64,000 nucleotides of DNA, from contig LSRY02000013.1 in assembly GCA_001643675.2 (NCBI GenBank), positions 1,738,501-1,802,500 on the forward strand, written 5' to 3'. The position numbers were made by a program, and so were the translations under genes. The DNA comes from Monocercomonoides exilis (taxonomy: Eukaryota > Preaxostyla > Oxymonadida > Polymastigidae). Positions 11,401-24,614 of this stretch are shown in pieces. The notes below the pieces were generated by a model, which was not told where the DNA came from, made no database searches, and worked only from the letters and a program-made list of their open reading frames with translations. Numbering within the stretch: the stretch's first letter is position 1; each line of letters starts with the position of its first letter.

Positions 11401-11722
11401 ACTTTGCTGGACAGCAATTTCTTTTTGAAAAGGTTTTTTTTTCAATCTTTCATTCAATTTTATCTTTTTATTTTATTTTATTTTTTGAAGTGAAAGAATT
11501 TCATCTGCATCAGCAAATACCGATTCATGCCCGACAAAAACCAAAGAAAACAACGTGCTTTGGATATGCTCCAGATGTATTTCAAAAGCCCACAAAATGA
11601 TTTGCTGAAAGAAAGATTTTTTCAATTTTCCATTGCGAAAAAAACCATTATTTATTTCGATTTGATCATCCGGAAAAAAATAAAAATTTTCAACTCAAAA
11701 TTGACTTTCATTCTGCTTGAGA
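8447..11722. other. Intergenic region with relics, no complete gene
   Basis: A good acceptor (TTTATCTCTCAG) at about 8795 precedes a short acidic frame ending DEIDLDEEEIV, which may be a last exon of a lost gene. At 9707..10010 an ungapped coding-like stretch ends in CSTIEYSF. That resembles the PC-x-I-x-YS motif of the beta-helix proteins in this window and suggests a decayed copy. The segment 10500..11300 is purine-rich (GAA/GAG) and gives only Ser/Phe-rich antisense frames. Nothing else is supported. Confidence 0.4.
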
Positions 11723-14700
11723 ATGCTTTTGTTCATTTTTGCATGCTTGATTTTTGGAAATACATTTGAAGCACAATATGTCTCTGGAACTGCCACATTT
11801 CAAAACAAAGGTATTCTTTTGAACTGTTATTTTTTCAATAATTTTCTTTATTTGTGTTCAGGTTATTCAAATGATGCACAATATCTGTCAGAGACTGATG
11901 TTAATTACTTGATTGAGCAGAATGCATTGTTGGAAGTGAAAAGATCACAGTCAGGACTTTCTACAGTGAAAAACACATTTTTGGGATTGCACAATTCTTC
12001 AGTTGGACTGAAAAATGTGGCAATTGAGCATTCTTCTTCAACATGTGTGCTAATAACAGACAAATCAACTGTAACAATAGATTCCTGCATTTCCCACCAA
12101 AAATCGGAATCTCCGTTTCTTTTGCAAAGTGGGGCAATCTGTTTCACAAATATGAGTTTGATCCCCCAAAAGAATTTGAACCCTTCCAGCCTCATATTTT
12201 CATCTGATGATTCAAATTGTGTTATTTTCAGAAATTCCATCGTTGAAGATCTGGCTGTCTCATCATCAGACTATTTCCTGCTGTCTGGAAAGAGCGAAAG
12301 TGAACAGATTTATGATTGTGCCTTCAGGAACATTTCGGTGAAATATGACAAAAACAGTGATTACCAAATCGAACATTCATGCTTGTTGAGTTTTATGGAG
12401 AACTGCCTTATTTATTCTTCTGCTAATGTCTTTGAAGGAGGTATTTCAAGCGGATCATATTCTTCAGAGGAATTCATCTGCAAAAACACATCAATATGCA
12501 AAGGGAGAAGAGAAGCAAATTCCCTTCAGAAAAAAGTGCATATTGATTCAACAGCAAATGAATCCTTTTCTTTATGTGAATGGATTGATTGCATAGCCGA
12601 ACAAGGAGGTGCACTTTATGTGCATGACAATGAAAAAGCCATCCTTCGAGTTGAAAATTCTTCATTTACTCGATGCAATGCTTCATCCACAAGAGGGGGC
12701 GCAATATATGCACTGAAAATCGCTGAATGCATTGTGCTTCATTCATCATTTTCTCAATGCACATGTGCTTCAATTAATGTAGATGGTGGTGGAGGAGGAA
12801 TTAGGGTGGAGAATGTGTATGTGCAATCAATGGTCGACGATTGCTCCTTTCGAAATTGCTCATCCGGCAACGATGGAGGGGCAATAAACCTGCGTCCAAC
12901 AAATACAAAAAGGCAGAAAGAATGCATCATCAATTCATTGTTTGATAACTGTCGAAGCAATCACTCAACTAACGGGATCGGAGGTGCGATAGAACATTTT
13001 TTCGCAACAGATAAAGTTGTTTTTTCAAATTGCAAATTCAGTAATTGCATTTCCATGTGCGGAGGAGGTGCTGTTGGTGTATTAATTAACAGTAACAATA
13101 ATGGAACATTGTTTTATTTCTGCTTTTTTCACAATAATTCATGTGTGAAAGGAGGTCATGATATTGTCCTTCAAGATTCAACATCAAACAACATTGATTC
13201 GACCTGCTGTTCAACAAGGAATACAACAAATAGAGTCAGTGCAGAAACATATTCAGTTTTTGATAAAAGCGAATGGCTTCGAAACAATTTTGGAATAATG
13301 AGATTTGTTTCTTCGACTGAAACACAACCTTATGCAACTGATACATATGCATGTGGGCTGGATAAAATTCATCCTTGTGGAACTATCAGGCATTGTTTGA
13401 CTCAACTTATTCCTGATATTGTCACAGATATTGAGATACTCACAGGAACGATCACAGAAACCAAGAAAGTGGATTGTGGAATTAACACTTTCACAATATA
13501 TGGCCAAAGTGATTTGAGTTCAACAGTTCGAATAGAATTTGAAACATCTGGGTTGTCTCTTTTTTCTGTATCAGCGGGAACATTAACAGTCAGAGATTTT
13601 ATCCTTGTGCATAACTCGGTTCATCAGAATAACCGTGGGTCAAGGCTGTTTGAGATTACAGGAGCAGGAGGAATGAGCGTCAGCAGACTGAACATATCTT
13701 TTGGGAGCGGACAATCTTCAGAAACAGCGTTTGCCACTGAGCTGATAAATGTTCAGAGTGGTATGTTGCAGATGGAAAGTGTGAACTGGGTAAAGACTAT
13801 CTCCACAACTTCATTGTTTTCGCTTTCTTCAACAAATGGAATTTCGTTGACACTTTCAAAATGCACCTTTGATGGGATTGAAAGAACAACCAGCGGAGCA
13901 GCTGTGATTTCGTTTTCCAACGATAAGGCAAATGTTGATCTAAATTCGAGCACTTTTGAAGGATGTGGAAGCAGAACATCGTCTGATGGGGGATCGATGA
14001 TGCTGTGTGCCGGAGAAGAAAATGAAGTGAAAGTTGAAGGCGGGACCTTTGATGGATGCTTTTGTTCAGCAACAGATGGCCTTGGGGGAGGAATCCTTCT
14101 TCGATTGATGAAGGAAAATCCAAATTTCCTGATATCCTCTTCATTTGGAACAAACACAGCCAAGTGGGGAAGCGACATCTTCGTCTTATCACCAAATCTG
14201 GAAATGACTGCAAAATCAGAAAGGATCACATGTGTGGAAGCATCTTTGGATTCATTTGACAAAATTCGAGGATTCGACAACGGAAATACAACTTTGGCTT
14301 CTCTCTGTGCATCTATCTCTTCAACCCAGAAGAAATCTTTGCGAGAAATTCTGAGGCAACTGACCATTCTCACTGTGGAATAGTCCAATTCCCTTGTGTG
14401 ACAATGAAACATTCGCTCACACGTCAAATAGGAACAAAGAAAGTTGTTGTGAGTGGAATGATTTCTATGAGCGATGAATTGGCATTTGATGAACAGAAGC
14501 ATGAAATCCGAGGAAATGATGATCAAAGTGGTTGGACGGTGTCTGATGCAAGTTCAATTTCCAATTCAGCGATGATAACAGCAAGTGCTGAAACAGAATT
14601 ATCAACACTTATCTTTTCTCTTCCTCCTTCTCTTTCATCACACTCCATTTTTATTTCTTCTTCTTCGCAACTGACTTTGTCTCATTGTTCTCTTTCCCTT

Positions 14701-17700
14701 CAAAATTCTTTATCAGAATTGACATTTCTGTTTTTATCCGTTGAGTCCGGAACCTTGGCTGTTGATTCGTTTTCAGCTTCATCGATTGATTTGAGTGGAT
14801 ATTCATTGATCTCATTGTCTGGAAGTGGAACAAATACAAAGTTGGTGGACGCTCTGTGGCTGAACATGACGAAATGCAATTTCACAGATATCGAAAGAGC
14901 AGCTGGAAGTGGAGGCTGTGTGAGCATTGATAATAGCAACGATGAAAATTCACATGGCGAAATAAATATTGAAAAATGCGATTTTGAGGAATGCTCTGTG
15001 ATGGCTGATGAAAGCAGAGGAGGCGCAATCAACGCCCTGTTGAAAGGGAATACTCAATTGAACATTATTTCATGCACATTCACAGGATGCACAGCACCAA
15101 CTGGAGAAGAAGGGAAAACTGGCTTTGGTGGAGGGATGGCACTGAAGCTGATTGATGGTGATTCTTCATTTGTGATATCATTACCTGTTTTTGAGGCAGA
15201 CAAGCCAAATGTTGCAAAATATGGAAATGATCTATTTGTTGAAGCATTCAACTTGACAAAGAGTATCACAAACACCTCACTTCCATTTGTATCAGAGAAT
15301 CTTGCTGATTTTTCCTTGAATTCTATGAGAGGCTTTGATGGGATTGACACAACGAATGCCATCCCGCTGGTGTATTTCTGGCTTGAACTCGGATCGGAGA
15401 TATTTATTGGAGGTGATGGAAAAGATATGAGTGCATGTGGATTCTCAGATTATCCGTGCCTTTCAATTGATTATTCACTTTCAAGATTATCAGGAGGAAG
15501 TGAAAGGAATATTACCATCATTGGAAAAGGAATTCTTCAAAAGAGTGTTGAACTTAGTGACATATCTATCAAATCGGATGATACAAATAAATGCTCTGTG
15601 GAATGTCGTTCATCACTTGAAGGAGCAGAAGGAGCAGCAATGAAGATTCAGGGTATTACCAATTTCGAACTGATAAACTTTGTGATCCAAACATCATTTG
15701 AAAATCGTATGAACGTTTTGATGCATGTTGATTCAAGCGAAGGATTATTGACTGTGAAAGACTGTTCATTCACTAAAATGGAAGAAAGCGGAGAAGAAAT
15801 AATTAACATTGAGTTGATCCAGGCAGATGGTGGCACAACTCAATTGGAATTTGTGAAAGTTCAATCACTATGTTTTTCACAAGATATTATTTCTGTGCTA
15901 TCTTCAACGATTTTGAAGATCAAAAACCTGACAATGAAGAATGTTGAGCTGGATGGAGCAAGCGGATTGAGCATTTCAAAGAGTTCAAGAAGAGAGAAAA
16001 ACCATGTGGAACAAGATGTTCTTATTGAGTGCAGTTCATTCGAAGAAGTCACTCAGAACACAACCAATGATATTCCCATCATTCGAAATGACAACGATGA
16101 GCCTTTGAAAATGGTGATTCGAAACACAACGATGAAAAGATGTGGAGGTTTGAAGTGTGGAAAGGGAGGAGGGATGTTTTGTGGGTTGAATGAGGGAGGA
16201 ACCTTCGACTGCTCATTTTGCACGATTTCTGAGTGCTTCTGTTCAACCACAGGAAGAGGTGGGTGGCTGTTTCTGGAATGCACCTGGACAGTTGAGCAGC
16301 CTCTGAATTTTGTCCTTTCGAATATCACATTCAAAGACAACTCTGCATTGAGAGGGAGAGATGCGTATGTGAGATGCCACTCAATTGAAACACAAATAGG
16401 TGAAAAGCAATTCTTGCTGGATTTCAGAGCACCATTTGTGAAGGAGCTTGCAATGTGGGGCTGCACAACAGATTCGTTTGTTGGGGAAGAAGATCTATTG
16501 CTGATGGTTGTGAGATACCAGAGTGAGACAATATTTGTGTCTTCTGTTGCAGACAATCACACAGACAGCAAGCAATGCGGAGAGTTCAGCGCACCATGTC
16601 ACTCATTGGATACGGGAGTTCAACATATCATTCCTTCATCATATTCGCAGCTGTTAGTGTCAGAGGAGACGATCATCAATGGAGAATGCAGTGCACATAA
16701 TGTCAGCATACACTCGCTGGAATCTCCCTCAGCTGCTTTGGTTCATCTGAACTCAACAATAACAGACGAGGGAAGTCTTATCACAACCTCAGAGAATGTT
16801 CGGATTGAGAGATTGAAATTCAACTTTGGCAAGTCGTTTTGTTATTCTGGAAGTTCAATTATCCATGAAGCAAATGGACAGCTTTCTCTTTCAATTGTTG
16901 ATTTCTCTTCAGTTGTGGAGTCAAACAGCATTCCATCTGTTGCTCTCAACTCAACTTTGCTGAGCATTGCAAATGGAATTCTGCATGTTGACAACTGCTC
17001 AGTTTCACTCCTTTCATTCAAGAAGCCTTCGCTTCTGTGCAATGGAGATGAGATCAATATCACAAATTTCAAACTGGAACAAATTGAATCAACATCAAAT
17101 GTATTTGAGATTGGGCAGTGCAAAGAAGTTGCATTTAATTGGGTTGTGGCTGATGAAGTGAAGCTGTCTGAGGGCTGCATCATTGCGATTCATGGTTCGA
17201 ATTCAGGAACAACTTCGATTGGAATCTCCTCATTCAACAACTGCTCAAGGAATTCAGGAGGATCTTCTGTTCTCTCTGTTTCTTCAACTTCTGCTCAAAT
17301 AACACTTTCAAACTGCACTTGCACGAATTGTGTTTCATTGTCTGAAAAAGGGAGCATAATCCAAGTGAGCAATTCAACGAATGTTTTTTTGGAGTTGTGT
17401 CGATTTGTTGGAGTTCTTGAGAAAGAAAGGGAAAGTGATAGAATTAATTCTTTTGAAGAAATTTGCAAATGGAGTGGATCACTTGTTCATTCAGCGAATT
17501 CTTCACTGATGATGAATTATGCGACAATATCGAATTCTTCGTCAGGAGGATTGTCCATATCTGCTGGCAATGTGACAATTGAGAAAGGAGAATTCTTCAA
17601 CAACAATCCTTTTGTTCAGAAATATCCCTCTCTTCGCAGAAACATCATTTGCTCAGATTCCGCCTCATTGACCATTTCCAGTTTGAAAGGAGGAGATGGA

Positions 17701-19479
17701 GTGAAGGATAACTCATCGCTTTGGATCCTGAATGATGGATGCACCCTTGGAGGGATAGCAGGAGAAAGATCATCATCTTTCTTCATTCCAAAACTCGAAG
17801 AGGCATCTCTCATTGAAAATGGCAGCAATGTTGTTGTGAAACTCAAAGGAGCACTTCTTCTTCCTTGTGATTTGTCATTCAGACTGGTGTATAAAACAAG
17901 GGATGTGGAGTTGGTTGAGACATATCCCTTTGATGAAAACAGTTTTGTGTCTGAAGGTGAAGTGATTGGAACAATCCCTTCAGAAAATATTTCAAAGATT
18001 GGAGAAGAAACAGAAGTATCTGTGATGATTTTGTTTGGAAAACAATTGGCTGCGACTTCTTCACAGATACTGAAGAACAGAAGTGAATCCAAGGTGAATG
18101 GAGATGAAAGGATTTCTGAGGGAGGAAAAGAAGGAAAATCTTATTGGTTGCTCATTGTTATCATCCTTGTTGTGGTTTTATTGATTGTTCTTATTGTTTC
18201 TGTTATTCTTGCAGTCAGATGGAAAAAGGCAAAGAGAAGGACAGAGGAATTGGAAGAGATTGTGAATGATACTGTGAGAAAAGATCCGAAACTGATTGAG
18301 ATGACAACAATGGAGATGTCTCCAGAGGAGCAGTGGAGGAGAGCAGAAAGAGAGGCAGAGAAGAATAATGAAGAGAGGATCAAGAAGAGGGTTTATGCGA
18401 AAAGCCTTCAGCATTCAGAATCGTCAGAGCATTTGCTGGCTGAGAGTGGATCGACTGAATACATATTGGGGAAAGACTCAGACAATATTCCTGAATGGAT
18501 GTTGGAGAAGGTTGACGAAAAGGAAGAAGAAGAGATAAGGAAGAGAACTCCATCGCCATCAATTTCTTCCACTTGTTCAACTGATTCAGATTCAACTTTT
18601 GTTCGATCAGAGAGTCTGTGCCCCACAACCTCATCGATGTCGAATCTGGTGGATGCAATGGCCTGTTCATCTCCTCACGAGAAGCTGATTGTTGACTTGA
18701 GAGATTCGCTGTTCATGTTGTTGCATGGAAGGAACAAAACAAAGGAGATGGCGATTGGGAGTTTGAAGGAAAGGGAGCAAACAGCTGCTCAAATCCTGTT
18801 CTGGGTGGCGAATGGAGCTCTCCACTCCTTTGACGAGATGGAAAGCTCACTTCAGTCATTTGCCAATCTGAGTCCACATATTGTGTTGTTCTCCGAACAC
18901 ATGGTCATCTGCATTGTGATGCATTCAGACATTTTATCAGATGATGACTCTGATTCATCATCGATCTCATCATCAACCGTTGTGACATCTGCCAGTGACG
19001 ATGGTGATGATGATGACTCCCTTCCCTCATCTGCCTTTGAGGATGAGGGACTTTTCAAAAAAGAGTGTTTGAGGTGGAAGGCGCCAGAGCTGCTGATCAA
19101 CAAGAACATGGGGGCAACAAAGAAGTCGGTTTCATTCTCGATCGGGATGATGCTGTGGGAGTGCCTTACACTCCAGATCCCGTTCGGAGATTACGAGGCA
19201 GAGGTGGCTGGGCAGAAGATAGTGAATGGAGAGAGACCTAAAGTTGAATGCGTTCGAGAGCTGTCAATGGGAGCGATTTCGGAGAGGTGCTTGTTGGAAG
19301 AGGGCGGAAGCAGGCCGACGCTCGTTGAGCTGAAAAGAGAATTCATCCAACATTTCCCAGCTGGAGCTGTGATGCTCACTGTTTCAGATGCGATAGACAT
19401 CAGCAGAGAGACATACAATGGAAACAGGGCAAGCGGGACAATATCAGAAGGGAGCATTCTTGGTTCAATGAAGGAGTGA
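11723..19479 (+). CDS. Giant beta-helix receptor-like protein with TM and pseudokinase domain (one frameshift)
   Basis: The start ATG at 11723 opens a signal peptide (MLLFIFACLIFGNTFEA). A 51-bp intron at 11811..11861 follows. The first frame runs to about 14305 and the second frame runs from there to the TGA at 19477..19479. One gene is implied: reading the second frame leftward of its first start codon gives CIYLFNPEEIFARN and later CGIVQFPC, which match EIFIGG and CGFSDYPC of the next repeat at 15360..15470. One base gained or two lost near 14300 explains the break. The ectodomain consists of Cys/Ser/Gly-rich beta-helix repeats (C-x-F-x-x-C, GGAI/GGGI). It is followed by a single membrane segment at DNA 18145..18207 (about residues 2124-2147), a charged linker, and a kinase-like domain at 18664..19390. 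That domain keeps KAPELL and FSIGMMLWE but has no glycine loop, VAIK lysine, HRD or DFG, so it is a pseudokinase. The architecture is typical of oxymonad surface proteins; the ligand is unknown. Confidence 0.8.
11811..11861 (+). other. 51-bp in-frame intron of the beta-helix gene
   Basis: GTATTC...TGTTCAG, a multiple of three with no stop codon, so it can be read through as 17 hydrophobic residues. Its Phe/Leu-rich translation interrupts an otherwise Ser/Asn-rich ectodomain. The flanks join as AAA-G/GT-TAT, giving NKGYSND. Confidence 0.75.
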
Positions 19480-22400
19480 GATGATCACGCACAGACTGAG
19501 AATAGAAAGCATTCACCATATGTGGATGTTGGAAGTGGTGGTTTCTGTTCGAGTTCATTGGTGATTAATTGGAAAAATAAATTTTTGACGATATTCACAA
19601 AGCAGGACATAGGAAGCAGCGAGATGAATAAGGAGCGAAAAAATAAAAAGGAATACCGTGAAAAAGGAAAAGGAAAAGAAAAAGAAAAAAAAGCAGTGTG
19701 GCAATCATGCGGATGGAGTTGCCACAACTGTGAATAATGATAATAGTTGTTCTATAGAATATTTAAAGCTGGCTTTTGTTATTTTTGGTGAATGAATAAG
19801 ATTTTTTAACTTTTTTTTTTTTGAAGTTTATCGATTTTTTAATGGATTGTTTTTATTGTTTTCTTAATCCTTATTTTTTTCAAAAAAATTGTTACTCTGA
19901 TTTTTATTTATTGCTGCAGCTGCTTCATGAAGAGACAAATATTGAAATTATCACAATATTTTTTCCCACCAATAGTTTTCACCATTTGTATTTGTATTGT
20001 TCCATTTTGTTTCAATTCTGTTCAAACAATTCCAGTTGAATTAGCTTTTATTCACTTTTGTTTTCGTTCTTCATTTTTTTGATAGCCAGCCTTTTTCGTT
20101 GTTTCTTGTTCTTCACATGTGTATATATTCATGTACCTCACAAGAATTTTTGAAATTCAGTTGTTTGTATTTCAAATTCATTTCATGTTTGTATTCATCC
20201 ACTGAATTTTTGGAGAGGAAATATCATTTTTCAATTCTTTCAACAAATGAATATAAAATGCATCACGATAATTCATCAAGCATGTTTCTGCTGCAAACAA
20301 ACAGATTCTGACAGTCTTTTGATAGATCTCAGAGACAAATAATTTTCATATTCCACTTTTTCATCTGTTCAAAAGCAATACAAATAGATAATTTGTGTGC
20401 AAAATGAAGGCAAAGTCGATGAAAGTTGTGGAGATGCTCCATAAGAAAGAAGAAATTGCCTAAAAAGAGCATTTGAGGACAAATCAAAAGATGACTGTTG
20501 TTCATTCAGTTGTTTCGTTGAATGTTCATTCAAAAATGAATGTTCATCCAAATCATTTTCCTTCATCGATTCATCTTCTGTGACAAGTCGAAGGCTCGTT
20601 TCATTGCCAAATCCGAAGAAGATCATTTCAATCACTTATTTTGTCCGAGAATTGTTTTGATAACTAGTTCTTTTAATCTGGAGCTTATTAATCTTCCACA
20701 TGAAAAAAGTCAGGGTTGATCTCCATTCCTTGTTGAATGCCTTTTGATCAACTTTTCTCAATAAATGTTGAATTGTCACCATTTTCATGTTTTTTTGTCT
20801 GAAATAATGTGAAAGAATGAATATTCATTATGTATCGATGAAAAATAATGAAAGAAAAGGAACAATGTTGAATTCAAGTGGAGTTGAATGAAGTGGAAAA
20901 AAAAAACAACTCCAATTTTTGTTGTCTGTTGAAGGAGTTGAAGAAGAAGTTGATAAATGAAATGAAATGAAATAGATGTGAACAGATGACATTCCACCAC
21001 CAAATTGTGAATGAAAAATGGAATGAAGACCCACACATTAATTGATCTGCTCAGAGGAAGGAAAGCGAAAGAAACTATTTCCGGTTCATATTGTGGAATT
21101 GTTGAATTGTTGGAGAAAAATGTATCAGTGGATTTATGCTTCATTTAAGAAGTGACAGAAATCGACAAAAATGATGAAAATGGAAAAATCAAGAAGAAAA
21201 TGAAGGAAAACGATGAGGAGGGAAAAGAAGAAGAGGGAGAGGAAGAGAAAGAAGTTGAAGAAGAAGAAGAAGAAGAAGAAGGAGGAGGAGGAGAAGGAGA
21301 AGGAGGAGGAGGAGGAGAAGGAGGAGGAGGAGAAGGAGGAGAAGGAGGAGAAGGAGGAGGAAGAAGGCAAAGAAGGCTGGGTGATTGAGAATTGTGAAAT
21401 AAATCCAATCCTTTTTATAAAGATGTTGAAAATGACTTGAGTGAAGTCGATTGATATAAATAATTCATTCGCTGAGTTGATTTCAGATGAAATAAACAAT
21501 CATTATCACAAAATATGTGAAAGGCAGAGAGATTCAAACAGATGAAGATGGAAGTCCACAAATCATCGACTGCCTTTGTGTGGTTGAACTGTTATGTCCC
21601 TCAGAAAAAGAAAATTGTGTTTACCCATTGGTGTTCATAATTCAAACGAACGAAACGTCTGATGAGGGTATGGGCAAAGAAGAATTCGAAATCGAAGAAG
21701 ATGTTAACAATGGAAGAAGTTGACACAAATACTAAAATTTTCAAAGACAAGGAAAAGAGAAAGATGAATTTTTTGATGATGTGATTGGTGTATCGATTCT
21801 GGAAATGAGCATCTTTTATTGAAGTGAGACTGTTGAGAAAGATAAGGAAGGTGAAGAAGAAGAGAAGATATCAGCTTTTCCAAGATATATTGAGCAACAG
21901 AAAAAGATGAATTTGTTCTGAATGAGAATGCATAAAAAGCACATCTGCTCTGATAAATGTTATGCTTCTGCCAAGCATTCCGAACAAATATACCAAACAA
22001 ACTGCTTTCTCTCTCTTTCAGGCTCATGTCAAGCATTATCAGGCTTTTCAATATGCATATCAGATGGCTGAAGTCACGAATATCATTGTTGAATGGATGC
22101 AAATAAGAATAATCTCAAAACTTCTGGCTCTTTTGCAAAAGATTCCAGAGCTTCCCTCTCTTTGTGGTATTCCTGTTCATGGCCAATCTGTATTCATTGA
22201 AAGAACATTTTAAAAGAAAAACGAACAAAACAAAAAAAGTCAAACCATCTTTTTTTTGGCCTCGAAATATTTTCCCATCTCCAATGGATTGGTAATTATC
22301 AGCCCAGCTGGCTTTCTTGTTCTAAGAATCCATTGTGAAGCAGGCAATGATTTCACATGAAAATACACATTCTCCAAATAAACAAAAAATGCACTCCTTT

Positions 22401-23235
22401 TCAAAATCAAATTCAACGTCATGTCTTTTCTGGCAGCGCACCAACGGGTTTCGCGCAAAATGCAAATGAAATTGTTGTAAATGCCTGCTGAGTGCTTTAT
22501 TCTGCTCGCTTCCTCCATTGTCCAACCACTCAATTCCCTTTCCTTTTCCACAAAGCCAATGTTCCATTAAAAAAACCATATAAAGCAAGTCCTGCCCAAA
22601 AGATATGCCAAGTGCACTGCACTTCCCACAAAATGACAAAGCGGTTCAATTCAATCTTTCTGATATTCTCCTCCCTTTTTCTGCATCTTGCTTGAGTTAT
22701 TTTTCATTCAAAATATCGCGGCCAATGTTGCACCATATGTTTTGCAATAAATAGCCATGTTCGTATTTCATGCAATTTCCCCTGCCAATTCACTTTTCGA
22801 AAGCAATCGATGCAAACAGCCAATGCTTATCCATCAGAAAATATAATCCTTGCTCTTCTGCAGTACTACAACTCGCATGGATGCATCCGTGGCTGTGTGC
22901 CTAAGAAGCTCAAATATGCTTAGGCTGCTGCAAATCACCAATAAAAAATCATCAGTTATTAAATTATAGGTTGGCCACCCTTATTTATTTGCTCAAAAAG
23001 GAGATTTTTTAATCCAAAGATTTGTTTGTTTTAATGCAAATGACATCGACGTCACATGAAAATGTGTGGAATAAAGCGTTATTAGATATTTGATTTGGTT
23101 CTTTTAATTCTTTTAATTTGAACAAAACACGAATATTTCGAAAATGAATTTATTTGTTGTTTTTGATTCACTTTGTGATTTCTCAGCCAACTTCAAAAAG
23201 TCGAATATTTCTTGGTTTGTAAAGTGTTATAAGAA
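19480..23235. other. Intergenic region with weak gene remnants
   Basis: 3.7 kb without a convincing gene. It holds a purine tract (21178..21372). It also holds a possible decayed exon after a TCTCTTTCAG acceptor at about 22021 (frame AHVKHYQAFQYAYQMAEV), and a less AT-rich minus-strand segment at 22240..22640 with overlapping frames but no recognisable domain. A gene inactivated long ago is possible; no active gene is called. Confidence 0.4.
21178..21372. repeat. Purine (GAA/GGA) low-complexity tract
   Basis: Nearly uninterrupted purines on the + strand, mostly GAA, GAG and GGA triplets. Frames through it give only Glu/Gly or Pro/Ser homopolymers. Confidence 0.85.
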
Positions 23236-24614
23236 ATGAATGGTTGAATGAACAAATGATTGTTATTTGTTCTTTGATTTTTCAATTTTTTTAGAGAAAC
23301 TTTCGCAGTTGGAACAATTCACTGGAGCCGAACAGAAACAGATTATCGAAGAAGTGAATGGGATATTGGATGAAATGGAAAGAAAAGAATTGGAATCTGT
23401 TTTATCAGATGAACTATCCAACAAAATACATAAAATGATAAAAGAAAAGAAACTTTCGATGGAAAATGCAATTTTGTTGTTGAAGCACATTGGATATTTG
23501 AAAACGTTGAAAAGAATAAATATTTATGACTTTGAAAAAATTTCTTTGGGTGAAAGAATTGATAAGATGAATGCTGAAGAGGAAGAGAAAAAAGAAAAAA
23601 AGAATGAAAAGTTACTGGCTGATCTTTGCGAATGCTATCTTTTGTTGAACAGCATAGTATTCTTAGAATTGATACCTATTTGTATATCTCGCCTTTTGAA
23701 AGTTGTGCAGAACAAAGAGGAAAACGAAGATATTCGAAAAGAAGTGGAAATGGCTTTGCTGGCTTTGAGTATATCTGGATGTTGGGTATGAACATAGTTA
23801 TTTCATTTTTGATATTATATATATATATATATTTTAAAATAATTCTGATTAGAAAGTGCCAAAAGAGCTGTATTTGAATAAGATTACAGAAATCATCAAA
23901 TATCATCAAGAGCATCACAATCTGACGCAACTCGCCTATCTGTCTGCTTGGGGGTTTCTGATAGACCGATTATACAAAGATGAAAGCTTGGAAGAAATGT
24001 TTGTAAATGAGCTTCATTTTATAAGAGAGGCAGAAGGAGAAATTGAAGATCTGTCAAAGAGTTTGAATTTGAAGATGAAAGAAGAAGGAAGAGAAAAAGA
24101 ACCGAATGAAGTGTTTTTAATCGGGAGATGGTTCACTGTTATTGAACATTACTTTTCCTCGTGCAAAATGTGGAACGAAGAAATTACTGGACTTATTCGC
24201 AACCTTGTTCGAGTGTTTCGATTATTAAATGATAAATACCCATTTACAAGATTTGTATGCATTTGTTCATTTGACATGGCAGCAAGAAATAGAAATGCGA
24301 AGATTGATGTCTTGTTGAAAAGCGGAGCCATGGATGCAGTTTTTGAGGAGATTCAGCGGCAAACACTGGAAGAAGAAATAGTAAATGAATGTTTGATTTT
24401 ATTTTTGGTTATTTCAAGAAGAATGAAATTCAAGGAGAAAGATGAAATAGAAGAAGCAAAAAGAAAGGCAACCAAAAGGAAGATATTTGAAAAATTGGAA
24501 GAGGAAGGACACGAAGATACCATCACAAGCATTTATGAATGCATTGAGTTTTTCATAGAAAAATTTAATTTTACAATGTCATTGAATATTTCAGATTATC
24601 TTGTGAATGTCTGA
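23236..24614 (+). CDS. Five-copy helical gene family, copy 2 (intact)
   Basis: Exons 23236..23242, 23295..23785 and 23853..24614, with introns of 52 and 67 bp, give 419 residues. The first exon is only seven bases (ATG AAT G), so the mature protein begins MNEKLSQLEQ. The splice phase at both introns matches the other copies. Conserved blocks are LSMENAILLLKHIGY, LLADLCECYLLL, RKEVEMALLALS, IIKYHQEHHNLTQLAY, VNELHFIREAEGEIEDL and, near the C-terminus, RKIFEKLEEEGHEDTITS, then LNISDYLVNV and a TGA stop. The function is unknown. No signal peptide or membrane segment is seen, so it is probably cytosolic. Exon 3 is the best-conserved part between copies. Confidence 0.82.

Noticed and set aside
14290-14310. 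An intron rather than a frameshift between the two beta-helix frames.
   Set aside because: The family-conserved residues on both sides are only about eight codons apart, leaving no room for an intron of the sizes seen here.
13753-14526. A 257-codon antisense frame over the beta-helix gene, and similar antisense frames over 27.4-33 kb and 43-46 kb.
   Set aside because: These mirror strongly coding exons on the other strand, lack splice context and have no domain character.
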